Of a DNA stretch of 64,000 nt, positions 8,501 to 14,836 are shown in pieces (position 1 is the first letter of the stretch; each line of letters opens with the position of its first letter). This stretch comes from UBA1546 sp049302185. GTDB lineage: Bacteria > Nitrospirota > Thermodesulfovibrionia > Thermodesulfovibrionales > UBA1546. Position numbers and translations under genes: made by a program. The notes under the pieces were generated by a model that had not been told where the DNA came from, searched no databases, and saw only the letters and a list, made by a program, of their open reading frames with translations. The stretch spans positions 45,671 through 109,670 of the forward strand of contig JBAQLV010000012.1 in NCBI GenBank assembly GCA_049302185.1, in the 5' to 3' direction.

Positions 8501-9696
8501 CATCTACTTCCGAACTTCCGAGCCTCCGAACTTCAGCGCTTGCAAGTCTTTTCTCCGAAGAACTTGGGCTTGTCATTGAATACCTTCCAAAGAATGAAAA
8601 GAAGATAGTGGCTGAACTTAAAAAACAGAAGATCCCATGCCGGATCATCGGCAGAACAACTGTTAATAAGAAGATTAAAGTTAAATTTAACAGCAAACTG
8701 GTTTTAAATGAAGACATGCGTGTACTCAGGGGAATATGGGAGGAGACGAGTTATCAATTGGAAAAGCTCCAGGTGAATCCTGACTGTGCAGATGAGGAGA
8801 AAAAGGTTATCTTTGACAGAAAGGGATACAATTTCAATCTCTCATTCACTCCTGAACAGACTTCTCCTGAGATTATGAAAAAGGCAGGCAAGCCCTCTGT
8901 TGCAATAGTCCGTGAGGAAGGAAGCAACAGTGACAGGGAGATGACGTCAGCTTTCTATCAGGCAGGGTTTGATGTGTGGGATACCACAATGACTGATTTC
9001 CTTGAAGGAAAGGTGAATCTTGACAGCTTCAGAGGCATAGCATTTGTAGGCGGATTCAGCTACGCAGATGTGCTTGATTCCGCAAAGGGCTGGGCCGGTG
9101 TCATAAAGTTCAATAAAAAGATTTACGAACAGTTTCAGAAATTTTACAACAGGTCTGACACATTCAGTCTCGGTGTATGCAATGGCTGCCAGTTAATGGC
9201 GCTGCTTGGATGGATTCCATGGCAGGGGATTGAAGACAAATACCAGCCGAGGTTTATCCATAATGTCTCAGGAAGATTCGAGTCAAGATTTTCTACAGTG
9301 AAAATATTCCCGAGTCCTTCAATTATGCTTAAGGGAATGGAAGGCTCTACTCTCGGAATCTGGGTTGCGCATGGAGAGGGAAGGGCTTATTTCCCGAAAG
9401 AAGACATCCTCAAAAAAGCAGAGAAAGATTCCCTTGCGCCTGTGCGCTATGTTGATGATGACGGAAATGTTACAACCACATACCCGTTTAATCCAAACGG
9501 CTCTGTAAACGGAATCGCTGCTTTATGCTCACCTGACGGAAGACACCTTGCAATAATGCCTCATCCTGAAAGGACATTCCTCAAATGGAACTGGGCATGG
9601 ATGCCGGAAGAATGGGAAAAAGAACTAAAGGCATCGCCGTGGCTCAGGTTATTTCAGAATGCAAGACAGTGGTGCGAGGGAAACAAGCACGCTTGA
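5563..9696 (+). CDS. purL: Phosphoribosylformylglycinamidine synthase, long single-chain form
   Basis: PurL makes FGAM from FGAR, glutamine and ATP. At 1377 aa it is of the fused type, with an N-terminal domain, the FGAM synthase core (TAETHNFPSGVAPFPGAETG; HDQGAGGNCNV) and a C-terminal glutamine amidotransferase (GVCNGCQ with the nucleophile Cys, then MPHPER). It is longer than the usual roughly 1300 aa because of in-frame inserts: about residues 82-98 and 146-176 carry PPLAKGG/PPLGKGG elements (the second followed by an LITHHSS heptad peptide), and about 965-992 carries an octad hairpin. A small G-rich stretch near 830-846 may be another. The frame is uninterrupted, so the enzyme is probably functional. 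Confidence 0.96.
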   Translation: MKLLHFYRKPALSETKKKSLLPILRQRVSSDINDIETEHCFNIEASAPLTNEELNILRWLLAETFEPENFSGESFLSNNTTLPPHPPLAKGGSEEGVILEVGPRMNFTTAWSTNTVSVCHACGLKKITRIERSRRYKLLVRSHEPDTPPNPPLGKGGHGGVNSDLISSLITHHSSLFYDCMTECPYPKTLETFETGIKPEPAYVVPLIEEGTSALRKINAEMGLGLDDWDVEYYYNLFVKDLKRNPTNVECFDLSQSNSEHSRHWFFRGKLIVDGKEIPENLMQIIKQPLKANPNNSVIAFKDNSSGIKGYEIKTIIPQNVGRHSRFKEANLKYHVIFTAETHNFPSGVAPFPGAETGTGGRIRDVQATGKGAHVIAGTAAYCVGNLRIPGYKLPWEDESFEYPNNLASPLQIEIEASNGASDYGNKFGEPVIQGFTRAFGMRLADGERREWIKPIMFTAGIGQMDARHIEKGQPGKGMLVTKVGGPAYRIGMGGGAASSMIQGENIAELDFNAVQRGDAEMEQKLNRVIRACVELGSDNPIISIHDQGAGGNCNVVKEIIYPSGAKIEIRKIQVGDNTLSVLEIWGAEYQEQNALLIKPDKADIFEELCKREKVPFSFIGQITGDGYIILHDENDGSAPVNLDLEKILGDMPQKTFKLERVQPKLKPLKLPEDITVRDALDRVLKLVSVGSKKFLTNKVDRSVTGLIARQQCAGPLHLTVSDVAVIAQSHFGLTGAAISIGEQPIKTLINPSAMARLSVGEALTNIVWAKISKLEDIKCSGNWMWAAKLPGEGARIYDAAVAVRGIMLELGIAIDGGKDSLSMAAIIPKSSGGSRRGDSSSACDLTVKSPGTLVISAYATCPDITKVITPDIKKPGKSRLLFIDLGNGKNRLGGTSLAQVYNQTGDESPDVDDPKLLKRTFNAVQELISRDLILSGHDRSDGGLITTILEMAFSGNCGIEVNLDSAEERKSRSAEVVKTSTSELPSLRTSALASLFSEELGLVIEYLPKNEKKIVAELKKQKIPCRIIGRTTVNKKIKVKFNSKLVLNEDMRVLRGIWEETSYQLEKLQVNPDCADEEKKVIFDRKGYNFNLSFTPEQTSPEIMKKAGKPSVAIVREEGSNSDREMTSAFYQAGFDVWDTTMTDFLEGKVNLDSFRGIAFVGGFSYADVLDSAKGWAGVIKFNKKIYEQFQKFYNRSDTFSLGVCNGCQLMALLGWIPWQGIEDKYQPRFIHNVSGRFESRFSTVKIFPSPSIMLKGMEGSTLGIWVAHGEGRAYFPKEDILKKAEKDSLAPVRYVDDDGNVTTTYPFNPNGSVNGIAALCSPDGRHLAIMPHPERTFLKWNWAWMPEEWEKELKASPWLRLFQNARQWCEGNKHA
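5808..5854. repeat. Family A palindrome inside purL, copy 1
   Basis: A C-rich run, then CCCCCCTTGCCAAAGGGGGG, then a G-rich run. In the gene's frame it reads PPLAKGG. It falls just before the conserved EVGPRMNF motif. Confidence 0.85.
6001..6044. repeat. Family A palindrome inside purL, copy 2
   Basis: The same C-run/G-run palindrome, reading PPLGKGGHGG in frame. It lies between the RRYKLLV and FYDCMTE segments of PurL, immediately before a heptad array. Confidence 0.85.
6060..6092. repeat. Heptad array inside purL
   Basis: CTCATCA-type 7-bp units repeated about five times; 21 bp make a 7-residue peptide period (LITHHSS twice). Confidence 0.8.
8461..8539. repeat. Octad hairpin inside purL
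   Basis: The left arm has CAGAAGAG/CGGAAGAG units of period 8. The right arm has ACTTCCGA/GCCTCCGA units of period 8, complementary to the left. It is read through in frame as an extra segment of about 25 residues. Confidence 0.75.
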
Positions 9697-9733
9697 CAAT
9701 TGTATATATCAATCGTAAGATATGTATATACAA
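9693..9733 (+). promoter_or_regulatory. Promoter and inverted repeat of vapBC
   Basis: TTGACA (9693-9698) overlaps the purL stop codon. TAAGAT (9716-9721) follows after 17 bp. An inverted repeat TTGTATATA (9700-9708) / TATATACAA (9725-9733) straddles the -10 box and is a likely autoregulatory operator. Confidence 0.6.
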
Positions 9734-9753
9734 ATTAAAGGAGGCTGATTAAA

Positions 9754-9948
9754 GTGAAATCTTCTGTGAAGATGACATCTATAAGGCTCGATACAAACCT
9801 TGCTGATTATGCGGCCAGGGTGCTCGGCGCAAAAAACAGGAGCGAGGCAGTTCATATTGCATTGAAAGAGATTGTGGCGCTTAAAAAATTTAAGGATTTG
9901 ATGCTCAAGTACGGCGGAAAATTAAAATTTGAAGCCCATGGCAGATAG
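9754..9948 (+). CDS. VapB-type antitoxin
   Basis: A 64-aa protein with a short N-terminal strand (TSIRLDTNLADYA), a helix pair containing KNRSEAVHIALKEIV and a basic C-terminal tail, as in VapB antitoxins. The GTG at 9754 is preceded by AAAGGAGG at 9737-9744 (9-nt gap); an in-frame ATG at 9772 is a weaker alternative. The toxin start overlaps the last 11 nt. Confidence 0.8.
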   Translation: MKSSVKMTSIRLDTNLADYAARVLGAKNRSEAVHIALKEIVALKKFKDLMLKYGGKLKFEAHGR

Positions 9949-10360
9949 AGTTGTCCTCTTTGATACATCAGTTTTCATAGACCATCTGAGAACTAATAAA
10001 TACCAATATCATTTCCAGAACATTCATGGACTTATCAGGAACTCTTCTGTTGTTCTTTCAGAGCTTTTAAGGGGTGCAACAAAAGAAGAAGAAATATTCT
10101 TTGTGCTGACGCTTGCAAAAAATCATCCGGTACTTACCCCCACCGAGAAAAACTGGCTCGAATCAGGCAGGATACTTTCAAGGATAAATAAGGAGAAGGG
10201 ATTTTCCCCTGAAAAACTTCGAGACTTGCATTTTGATGTTTTGATTGCTCTGACAGCAAGGAATTTCGGTGCAACTCTGATTACATCAAACAAGAATGAC
10301 TTTGAAATAATTAGAGGTTACAGGGACTTTAATCTCGAAGTCTGGGAGAAATCTACTTAA
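9938..10360 (+). CDS. VapC-type PIN toxin
   Basis: A 140-aa PIN ribonuclease. The conserved acidic positions are visible in LFDTSVFIDHL, LSELLRG, LHFDVLIALTA and TSNKNDFEII. The ATG at 9938 is chosen over an upstream TTG (9929) because the protein then begins just before the first PIN strand. Its 3' end overlaps the 3' end of purF by 8 bp, convergently, which is tight packing for an acquired module. Confidence 0.85.
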   Translation: MADRVVLFDTSVFIDHLRTNKYQYHFQNIHGLIRNSSVVLSELLRGATKEEEIFFVLTLAKNHPVLTPTEKNWLESGRILSRINKEKGFSPEKLRDLHFDVLIALTARNFGATLITSNKNDFEIIRGYRDFNLEVWEKST

Positions 10361-11756
10361 GAAAAAGCTCCATCTGCGCCAGGCGCTCGCCCGGAAAGCT
10401 TATCGGATAGTTGTCATCAAAACATGCAGTGCAGAAGTTATGTGATTCCGGGACTATGTTCTTCAGTCCGTCAAGGCTCAGATAGGTAAGCGTGTCAGCA
10501 GTTATGAATTTTCTTATCTCTTCAACACTATGTGAAGATGCAATAAGCTCCTGCCTTGTAGGTGTGTCAATGCCATAGAAACACGGCCCTACAGTAGGAG
10601 GAGAGCTTATCCTTATGTGAACCTCTTTTGCGCCGCCGCCCTCTCTAATCATCTTAACGATCTTTTTGCTTGTTGTGCCTCTTACGATAGAGTCATCTAT
10701 CACTATCACCCTTTTGCCTTCAAGAAGTTTTCTTACAGGATTAAGTTTTATCTTTACGCCGAAATGCCTTATGCTCTGTTTCGGCTCTATAAATGTCCTG
10801 CCGATGTAATGGTTCCTTATGAGGCCGAAATCGAATGGAAGTTTGCTTTCTTCTGCGAATCCTATTGCGGCAGGCACACCTGAATCAGGCACTGCAATCA
10901 CAAGGTCAGCGTCAATGCCTGATTCCTTTGCAAGTTGGGCTCCGAATTTCTTTCGCATCTCATTAACATTTTTCTCGCCGAAGATATAGCTGTCAGGGCG
11001 CGAAAAATATATAAACTCAAATATGCATGATGCCTGTCTCGGAGCAATCAATGGCTTCATTGACTTTAAACCGTTCTCATTGATGATAAGCAGTTCTCCG
11101 GGCTCGACATCGCGGATATATTTTGCTCCAATAAGGTCAAATGCGCATGTCTCAGATGCTACAACATATGCGCCGTCAACCTGTCCGAGGCTCAGTGGCC
11201 TTACACCATACGGGTCTCTCACAGCAATGAGTTCTCTTTCCCTCAGTATCAGAAGGCTGAATGCACCGCTGACCTGCTTTAACGCCTCAATTACCCTCTC
11301 GTAAAAGTCTCCGGTCTTTGAATGCGCTATGAGGTGTACTATAACCTCGCTGTCAGATGTTGACTGGAATATTGCGCCTTCTTTTTCAAGCTCTTCTCTT
11401 ATCTCTGCGGCATTCACAAGATTGCCGTTGTGAGCTATGGCCAATGGCCCCAAGGCAAAATTTGCCAGTATCGGCTGGACGTTTTTAAGAACACTGCTGC
11501 CTGCTGTTGAATAACGGTTATGGCCTATTGCGATATGACCGGGGAGTTTTTTCAGGCGCTTTTCGCTGAAGATATCAGCGACAAGCCCCATTGATTTATC
11601 AAGATGAAGATGCCTGCCGTCAGATGAACAAATGCCTGCGCCTTCCTGCCCCCTGTGCTGGAGCGCATATAAACCGAGATATGCAAGGTTGGATGCCTCG
11701 GAATGTCCGTAAACACCGAAGACTCCGCATTCCTCGTGTATATCGTGAAACTTCAT
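10353..11756 (-). CDS. purF: Amidophosphoribosyltransferase
   Basis: PurF makes 5-phosphoribosylamine, the first committed step of purine synthesis. The 467-aa protein has a nine-residue propeptide before the catalytic Cys10 (CGVFGVYG), an Ntn glutaminase domain to about residue 230 and a PRTase domain with VIVIDDSIVRGTTS. Four extra cysteines (QASCIFEF, VGPCFYG, NFCTAC) match the Bacillus-type enzyme that carries a [4Fe-4S] cluster. The -10 box is only 5 nt before the ATG and there is no Shine-Dalgarno, so the mRNA may be leaderless. Confidence 0.97.
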   Translation of the reverse strand: MKFHDIHEECGVFGVYGHSEASNLAYLGLYALQHRGQEGAGICSSDGRHLHLDKSMGLVADIFSEKRLKKLPGHIAIGHNRYSTAGSSVLKNVQPILANFALGPLAIAHNGNLVNAAEIREELEKEGAIFQSTSDSEVIVHLIAHSKTGDFYERVIEALKQVSGAFSLLILRERELIAVRDPYGVRPLSLGQVDGAYVVASETCAFDLIGAKYIRDVEPGELLIINENGLKSMKPLIAPRQASCIFEFIYFSRPDSYIFGEKNVNEMRKKFGAQLAKESGIDADLVIAVPDSGVPAAIGFAEESKLPFDFGLIRNHYIGRTFIEPKQSIRHFGVKIKLNPVRKLLEGKRVIVIDDSIVRGTTSKKIVKMIREGGGAKEVHIRISSPPTVGPCFYGIDTPTRQELIASSHSVEEIRKFITADTLTYLSLDGLKNIVPESHNFCTACFDDNYPISFPGERLAQMELFLK

Positions 11757-11761
11757 TCTTT

Positions 11762-11770
11762 ATTTTAGCA
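11762..11770 (-). promoter_or_regulatory. Extended -10 promoter of purF, possibly leaderless
   Basis: On the minus strand TG-C-TAAAAT is followed by 5 nt and the purF ATG. The layout resembles that at purL and hisA. Confidence 0.45.
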
Positions 11771-11847
11771 CATATTGAACTCTGGAGTCTGGCTTAGAGA
11801 GTGGGGAAAGATGAAGGTTTCTTATAGGATTTATTTAAAAATTAAAT

Positions 11848-11876
11848 TTGACTAGTTTACCGAAAGGAGTTATAAT
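11848..11876 (+). promoter_or_regulatory. Near-consensus sigma-70 promoter for the unidentified RNA
   Basis: TTGACT (11848-11853), 17-bp spacer, TATAAT (11871-11876). No protein-coding gene follows on this strand; a structured RNA candidate starts about 7 nt downstream. Confidence 0.75.
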
Positions 11877-11882
11877 AAATTA

Positions 11883-12140
11883 AGAGAAGGATATAAGGTT
11901 TGCGGTACCTTGGGCGGGTTAAACCTAAGGACTAAGCAAATAAGTAAGGGAGCCGGGTGTGTGATGCGGTGAGCAAGACTCCGAAAGGAGGAAGCCTAAA
12001 ACATCTACCAAAGGCACCCACTTAAAAAAGAGCTTATTGGCTTCCCGTTCTGGGGCATCGCAATGAATATTCGGGAGCCATACAGGGGAATTTGGATATC
12101 GGCAAGTGCGTGGCAGAAGTTGAAATTGCCGCCCCTCTCC
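11883..12140 (+). ncRNA. Candidate structured non-coding RNA, family not recognised
   Basis: Downstream of the promoter at 11848-11876 lies about 250 nt with many complementary segments and no ORF on this strand. CCTTGGG (11908-11914) pairs with CCTAAGG (11924-11930). TAAGT and GGGTG (11941-11945, 11955-11959) pair with the contiguous CACCCACTTA (12015-12024). CTCC-GAAA-GGAG (11979-11990) is a GNRA-capped hairpin. GGCTTCCC (12039-12046) can pair either with the GGGAGCC bulge at 11948-11954 (a pseudoknot) or with GGGAGCC at 12073-12079. GGGG/GGCAA (12085-12105) pair with TTGCC/CCCC (12126-12135). It is not tmRNA, RNase P or canonical SRP RNA by motif. The 3' end is uncertain; no U-tract terminator is seen. 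Confidence 0.55.
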
Positions 12141-12693
12141 CAATAGAAAACGCCTCACCAAGATAGCCTCCGACTTTGTGATAAGCGCGCGTCTCAGGAC
12201 TAAAGAGAATAGGCCTTACTTTCGCTATATCAGGAAATCCTTTTTCATTAAGCGCAGATTCATCAGCCTTAACATCAATAATCTCTCCGACAAACTGGGT
12301 ATGCAGCCCGATTTCTAAGGTGTTGATTACTTTGCACTCCAGAATCAAAGGGAATTCCTTTACATAAGGGGCGTCAACCATATCGCTTTTCAAAGGAGTA
12401 AGCCCTGTGGTTGAAAACTTGTCCGTGTCTTTTCCTGAGACCATTCCAAAATAATCCGCCTCTTTGGCGTATGCCTCGGAAGGAACATTCACTGTAAATG
12501 CTTTGCGCTCAATAATATTCCCGTAAGTATAGGTTGCTTTCCTTATGGAAATAGCAACGCATGGGGGCTTGGAACAGCAGATCCCTCCCCATGCAATAGT
12601 CATGACATTAGGTTTCCCGGCCTTGTCATAAGTTCCAATAACCCAGACAGGGGTCGGGTAAATCAGCGTCCTTGGGCCAAATGATTTCTTCAT
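12034..12693 (-). CDS. Flavin reductase-like (flavoredoxin) protein
   Basis: A 219-aa member of the flavin reductase-like FMN-binding family. It starts with YPTPVWVIGTYDKAGKPNVMT and has CVAISIRKATYTYGNI and FTVNVPSEAYAKEADYFG, as in flavoredoxins and related anaerobe proteins that pass electrons via bound FMN. The ATG at 12693 has AGGAGG upstream. The family usually ends near FSIGR (about residue 186); the last 33 residues look unrelated and are antisense to the RNA candidate, so the native stop may have been lost when that sequence arrived. Confidence 0.85.
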   Translation of the reverse strand: MKKSFGPRTLIYPTPVWVIGTYDKAGKPNVMTIAWGGICCSKPPCVAISIRKATYTYGNIIERKAFTVNVPSEAYAKEADYFGMVSGKDTDKFSTTGLTPLKSDMVDAPYVKEFPLILECKVINTLEIGLHTQFVGEIIDVKADESALNEKGFPDIAKVRPILFSPETRAYHKVGGYLGEAFSIGRGAAISTSATHLPISKFPCMAPEYSLRCPRTGSQ

Positions 12694-12876
12694 TTTATCC
12701 TCCTAATAATTTTTGTGATTATAAACAGATTATATCAAGTTTTTTAGCAGGATGTTAGAGGCGAGGGTGAAAGTTTAATTTTTTATAGCAGTGGCAAGTT
12801 TTATGAGGTTTTTTAAATGTGCACTGAGCCTATTTATTATTTCTCTCTTCTTCTACTACTAATTTTAATTCTTCTT

Positions 12877-13083
12877 TCATTTTTCAAGTCCCCTTTTAAA
12901 AGCCTCCTTTGTTTTCCTAAGTATTACTCGAACTACCACTATTATTACCCATATTACTATTATTGAGCCTACGGGGTCAGTTATCCATGCGTCCCCTGCT
13001 TTTGGAAAATTGACTGCAAATAAGAAGAATGCAAATATTATAAGCCCATCCCACCAACGGATTAACTTTTTTAGTTTTATCAT
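12877..13083 (-). CDS. Small membrane protein, unknown
   Basis: A 68-aa protein with two predicted membrane segments (GLIIFAFFLFAVNF and GSIIVIWVIIVVVRVIL) and basic ends (KLKKLIRWW; RKTKEAFKRGLEK). The ATG at 13083 has GGAGGAGG upstream, so it is likely translated. I recognise no family and the neighbours give no clue. The 12694-12876 gap to the flavin reductase holds nothing I can identify. Confidence 0.6.
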   Translation of the reverse strand: MIKLKKLIRWWDGLIIFAFFLFAVNFPKAGDAWITDPVGSIIVIWVIIVVVRVILRKTKEAFKRGLEK

Positions 13084-13109
13084 CTTGCCTTACCTCCTCC
13101 CAAGCTCTA

Positions 13110-13162
13110 AGATAATGAGAAGATAATGAGGAAGATAATGAGGGACACTTCCCACATTATCT
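13110..13162. repeat. Tandem 11-12-bp repeat ending in a hairpin
   Basis: AGATAATGAG is repeated three times. The last copy pairs with CATTATCT (13155-13162), with an inner GGGA/TCCC stem and CACT loop. Between tRNA-Ser and the small membrane gene it could act as a terminator or processing signal on the minus strand. Confidence 0.55.
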
Positions 13163-13235
13163 TTTATGCTGATATTGCCTCTCATGAAAAGCAGTATAAG
13201 ACAAATTTTCGGAGAATTACAAGGCCAAAATGAAT

Positions 13236-13325
13236 TGGCGGAGGGGGTGAGATTCGAACTCACGGTAGAGTTGCCCCTACAACGATTTTCAAGACCGTCG
13301 CCTTCAACCGCTCGGCCACCCCTCC
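13236..13325 (-). tRNA. tRNA-Ser (UGA)
   Basis: Minus-strand sequence folds with a GGAGGGG/CCCCTCC acceptor stem, discriminator G and encoded CCA. It has a long variable arm, and the anticodon loop CTTGAAA gives anticodon UGA. The T-loop is GTTCGAATC. It lies downstream of the rnf operon terminator. Confidence 0.95.
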
Positions 13326-13336
13326 AAAAAAAGCAA

Positions 13337-13371
13337 GTTAAGAGTGAAAAGTTAAAAGTTGAAAATTAAGA
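13337..13371. repeat. Heptad array next to tRNA-Ser
   Basis: Five degenerate 7-bp units (GTTAAGA, GTGAAAA, GTTAAAA, GTTGAAA, ATTAAGA) just beyond the 5' end of the tRNA. Only one arm is present. Confidence 0.75.
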
Positions 13372-13436
13372 ATCCTGATTGTTAATAATATCAAAAATAC
13401 CTTTTTTAAGACAAGTCATTCTAAACGCTACTAAAA

Positions 13437-13466
13437 TAAAAAGCCCTCAAAAAGAGGGCTTTTTTA
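13437..13466. terminator. Bidirectional intrinsic terminator
   Basis: AAGCCCTC (13441-13448) and GAGGGCTT (13454-13461) form a stem with an A-rich loop. It is flanked by A- and T-tracts on both sides, so it can act in both directions. It probably ends the rnf transcript. Confidence 0.8.
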
Positions 13467-13481
13467 GTTTTACATTTACTC

Positions 13482-13548
13482 GTCATTCCGTGCTTGACAC
13501 GGAATCCAGTTCCTTTAATTACTGGATTCCCGCTTTCGCGGGAATGAC
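13482..13548. repeat. Family B palindromic repeat, copy 3
   Basis: Arms GTCATTCCGTG...CACGGAATCCAG and CTGGATTCCCGC...GCGGGAATGAC. It sits between the terminator and the rnfB stop. Confidence 0.85.
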
Positions 13549-13564
13549 AGATCGGATATTTTAC

Positions 13565-14734
13565 TTATGCTGCTTCAGCCTTTTTCTTTTTTTTCTCTGC
13601 TGCCTTTGCAAAGACCTCTGATGCATTGAATGTCCCGTCTATTGACTGAACAGGACACTTTGCAGTACAGATACCACACCCAATGCATTTTCCTTTATCT
13701 ATTGCATGTAACTTCTTCAACTCGCCTGAAGGTGCATTTACAGGGCAAACCTTAGTGCATATAGCGCATCCAATACAATTATCAAGAACAAATGCCTTTG
13801 ACCTCCGAGGTATGAAGTCAGTGATAGCCTTTGTAGGACATTTTGTCACACAGAGACCGCATACCCTACATTTATCAATATTCACTTTTGCGAAGTTATT
13901 CTCAACAGAAGGCGCATCAAACGGGCATACCTTTACGCAGATGCCGCATGTAATGCATCCGACCTGACAGTTCTTTCTTGTGTCTCCGCCTCTGTCCTTT
14001 GAATGGCATGCAACCAAGACCTGTTTTGATGCAGGAAGGACTTCTATAACCTTTGTCGGACATGCCTGTTCGCATTTTCTGCAACCTGTGCATTTCACTA
14101 TATCAACAACAGGAAGGTGGTCGGCGCTCATTATTATTGCGTCGAACGGGCATACCCTTGCGCATGTTCCGTATCCGAGGCATCCGTATCTGCATGCCTT
14201 GTCACCGCCTCCTGCAAGTATCGCAGCCCTGCAATCCTGAACGCCTTCGTATCTGAATCTCTTGACTGACTTAGACCAGCTGCCCTGACACATTATCCTT
14301 GCAAAGTTAGGCTCTAACGCAGATGCAGCCTTGCCTGTTATCCTTGCAACTGCTGAGGCAACGCTGCCTTTGCCCGGAGCGCAGAGATTTGGCGCCACAT
14401 CAGGATTTATTACAACAGCCTCTGCATATCCCTGACACCCTGCAAATCCGCATGCGCCGCAGTTTGCGCCCGGAAGAACATCCCTTACCTGTTCAACCTT
14501 AGGGTCTGTTTTTACGGCGAATTTTGCCGCTGCAAATGCAAGCCCCACTCCGAATACGATTCCAAGCCCGCCGAGGAAAAGGAATGTAAAAATCAGAAGC
14601 TCCTTGATATTTATTGGCCCTGAGACATCTATCTCACCGCCGACTCCGGCAAAAACAGAAGTGATTAGTGACAGTGTCAGTGCAAGTGCAAGTGTCAGCG
14701 GGACTGTCTTTTTTATCATTGAACCTCTAAACAT
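13565..14734 (-). CDS. rnfB: Rnf complex subunit B, multi-ferredoxin form
   Basis: RnfB takes electrons from ferredoxin at the membrane. This 389-aa protein has an N-terminal hydrophobic segment resembling a signal peptide, a second membrane helix (residues about 45-70), the Fe-S domain CGACGFAGC and then six further cysteine motifs, including CTGCRKCEQACP, CRVCGLCVTKCP, CIGCAICTKVCP and CIGCGICTAKCP. Proteobacterial RnfB has only two such ferredoxin clusters; the extended form resembles that of acetogens. The ATG at 14734 is chosen because GGAG precedes it; a longer reading would translate a heptad repeat. It is the last gene of rnfCDGEAB. Confidence 0.93.
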   Translation of the reverse strand: MFRGSMIKKTVPLTLALALTLSLITSVFAGVGGEIDVSGPINIKELLIFTFLFLGGLGIVFGVGLAFAAAKFAVKTDPKVEQVRDVLPGANCGACGFAGCQGYAEAVVINPDVAPNLCAPGKGSVASAVARITGKAASALEPNFARIMCQGSWSKSVKRFRYEGVQDCRAAILAGGGDKACRYGCLGYGTCARVCPFDAIIMSADHLPVVDIVKCTGCRKCEQACPTKVIEVLPASKQVLVACHSKDRGGDTRKNCQVGCITCGICVKVCPFDAPSVENNFAKVNIDKCRVCGLCVTKCPTKAITDFIPRRSKAFVLDNCIGCAICTKVCPVNAPSGELKKLHAIDKGKCIGCGICTAKCPVQSIDGTFNASEVFAKAAEKKKKKAEAA

Positions 14735-14761
14735 CGTTACTCCTTCAGATTCGGTCCGATA

Positions 14762-14825
14762 CATGATGCACGATACACGATGCATGATTTTTTATCCTGA
14801 ATCCTGCATCCTGAATCTTGTATCT
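14762..14825. repeat. Family C heptad hairpin between rnfA and rnfB
   Basis: A left arm of GATGCAC/GATACAC/GATGCAT units and a right arm of ATCCTGA/ATCCTGC/ATCTTGT units, both with period 7 and complementary. Confidence 0.85.
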
Positions 14826-14836
14826 TCTTTATTATA

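Noticed and set aside
9929..9937. TTG start for the second VapC toxin
   Set aside because: The ATG at 9938 begins directly before the first PIN strand. The TTG adds three residues without any ribosome binding site gain.
11881..11925. T-box-like GGTACCGC on the minus strand upstream of purF
   Set aside because: No specifier stem, no terminator/antiterminator pair, and purF is not a T-box target. The core GGTACC is palindromic, so a short match is easily chance.
11941..11995. Group II intron domain V or SRP RNA in the structured region
   Set aside because: GGAGCCGGGTGTG resembles domain V only on one strand and the complementary half is missing. The SRP helix 8 GGAAGG-AGCA motif is absent.
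13565..14785. Longer RnfB starting at 14785
   Set aside because: The extra N-terminal residues are translated from a heptad repeat. The ATG at 14734 has a proper Shine-Dalgarno.
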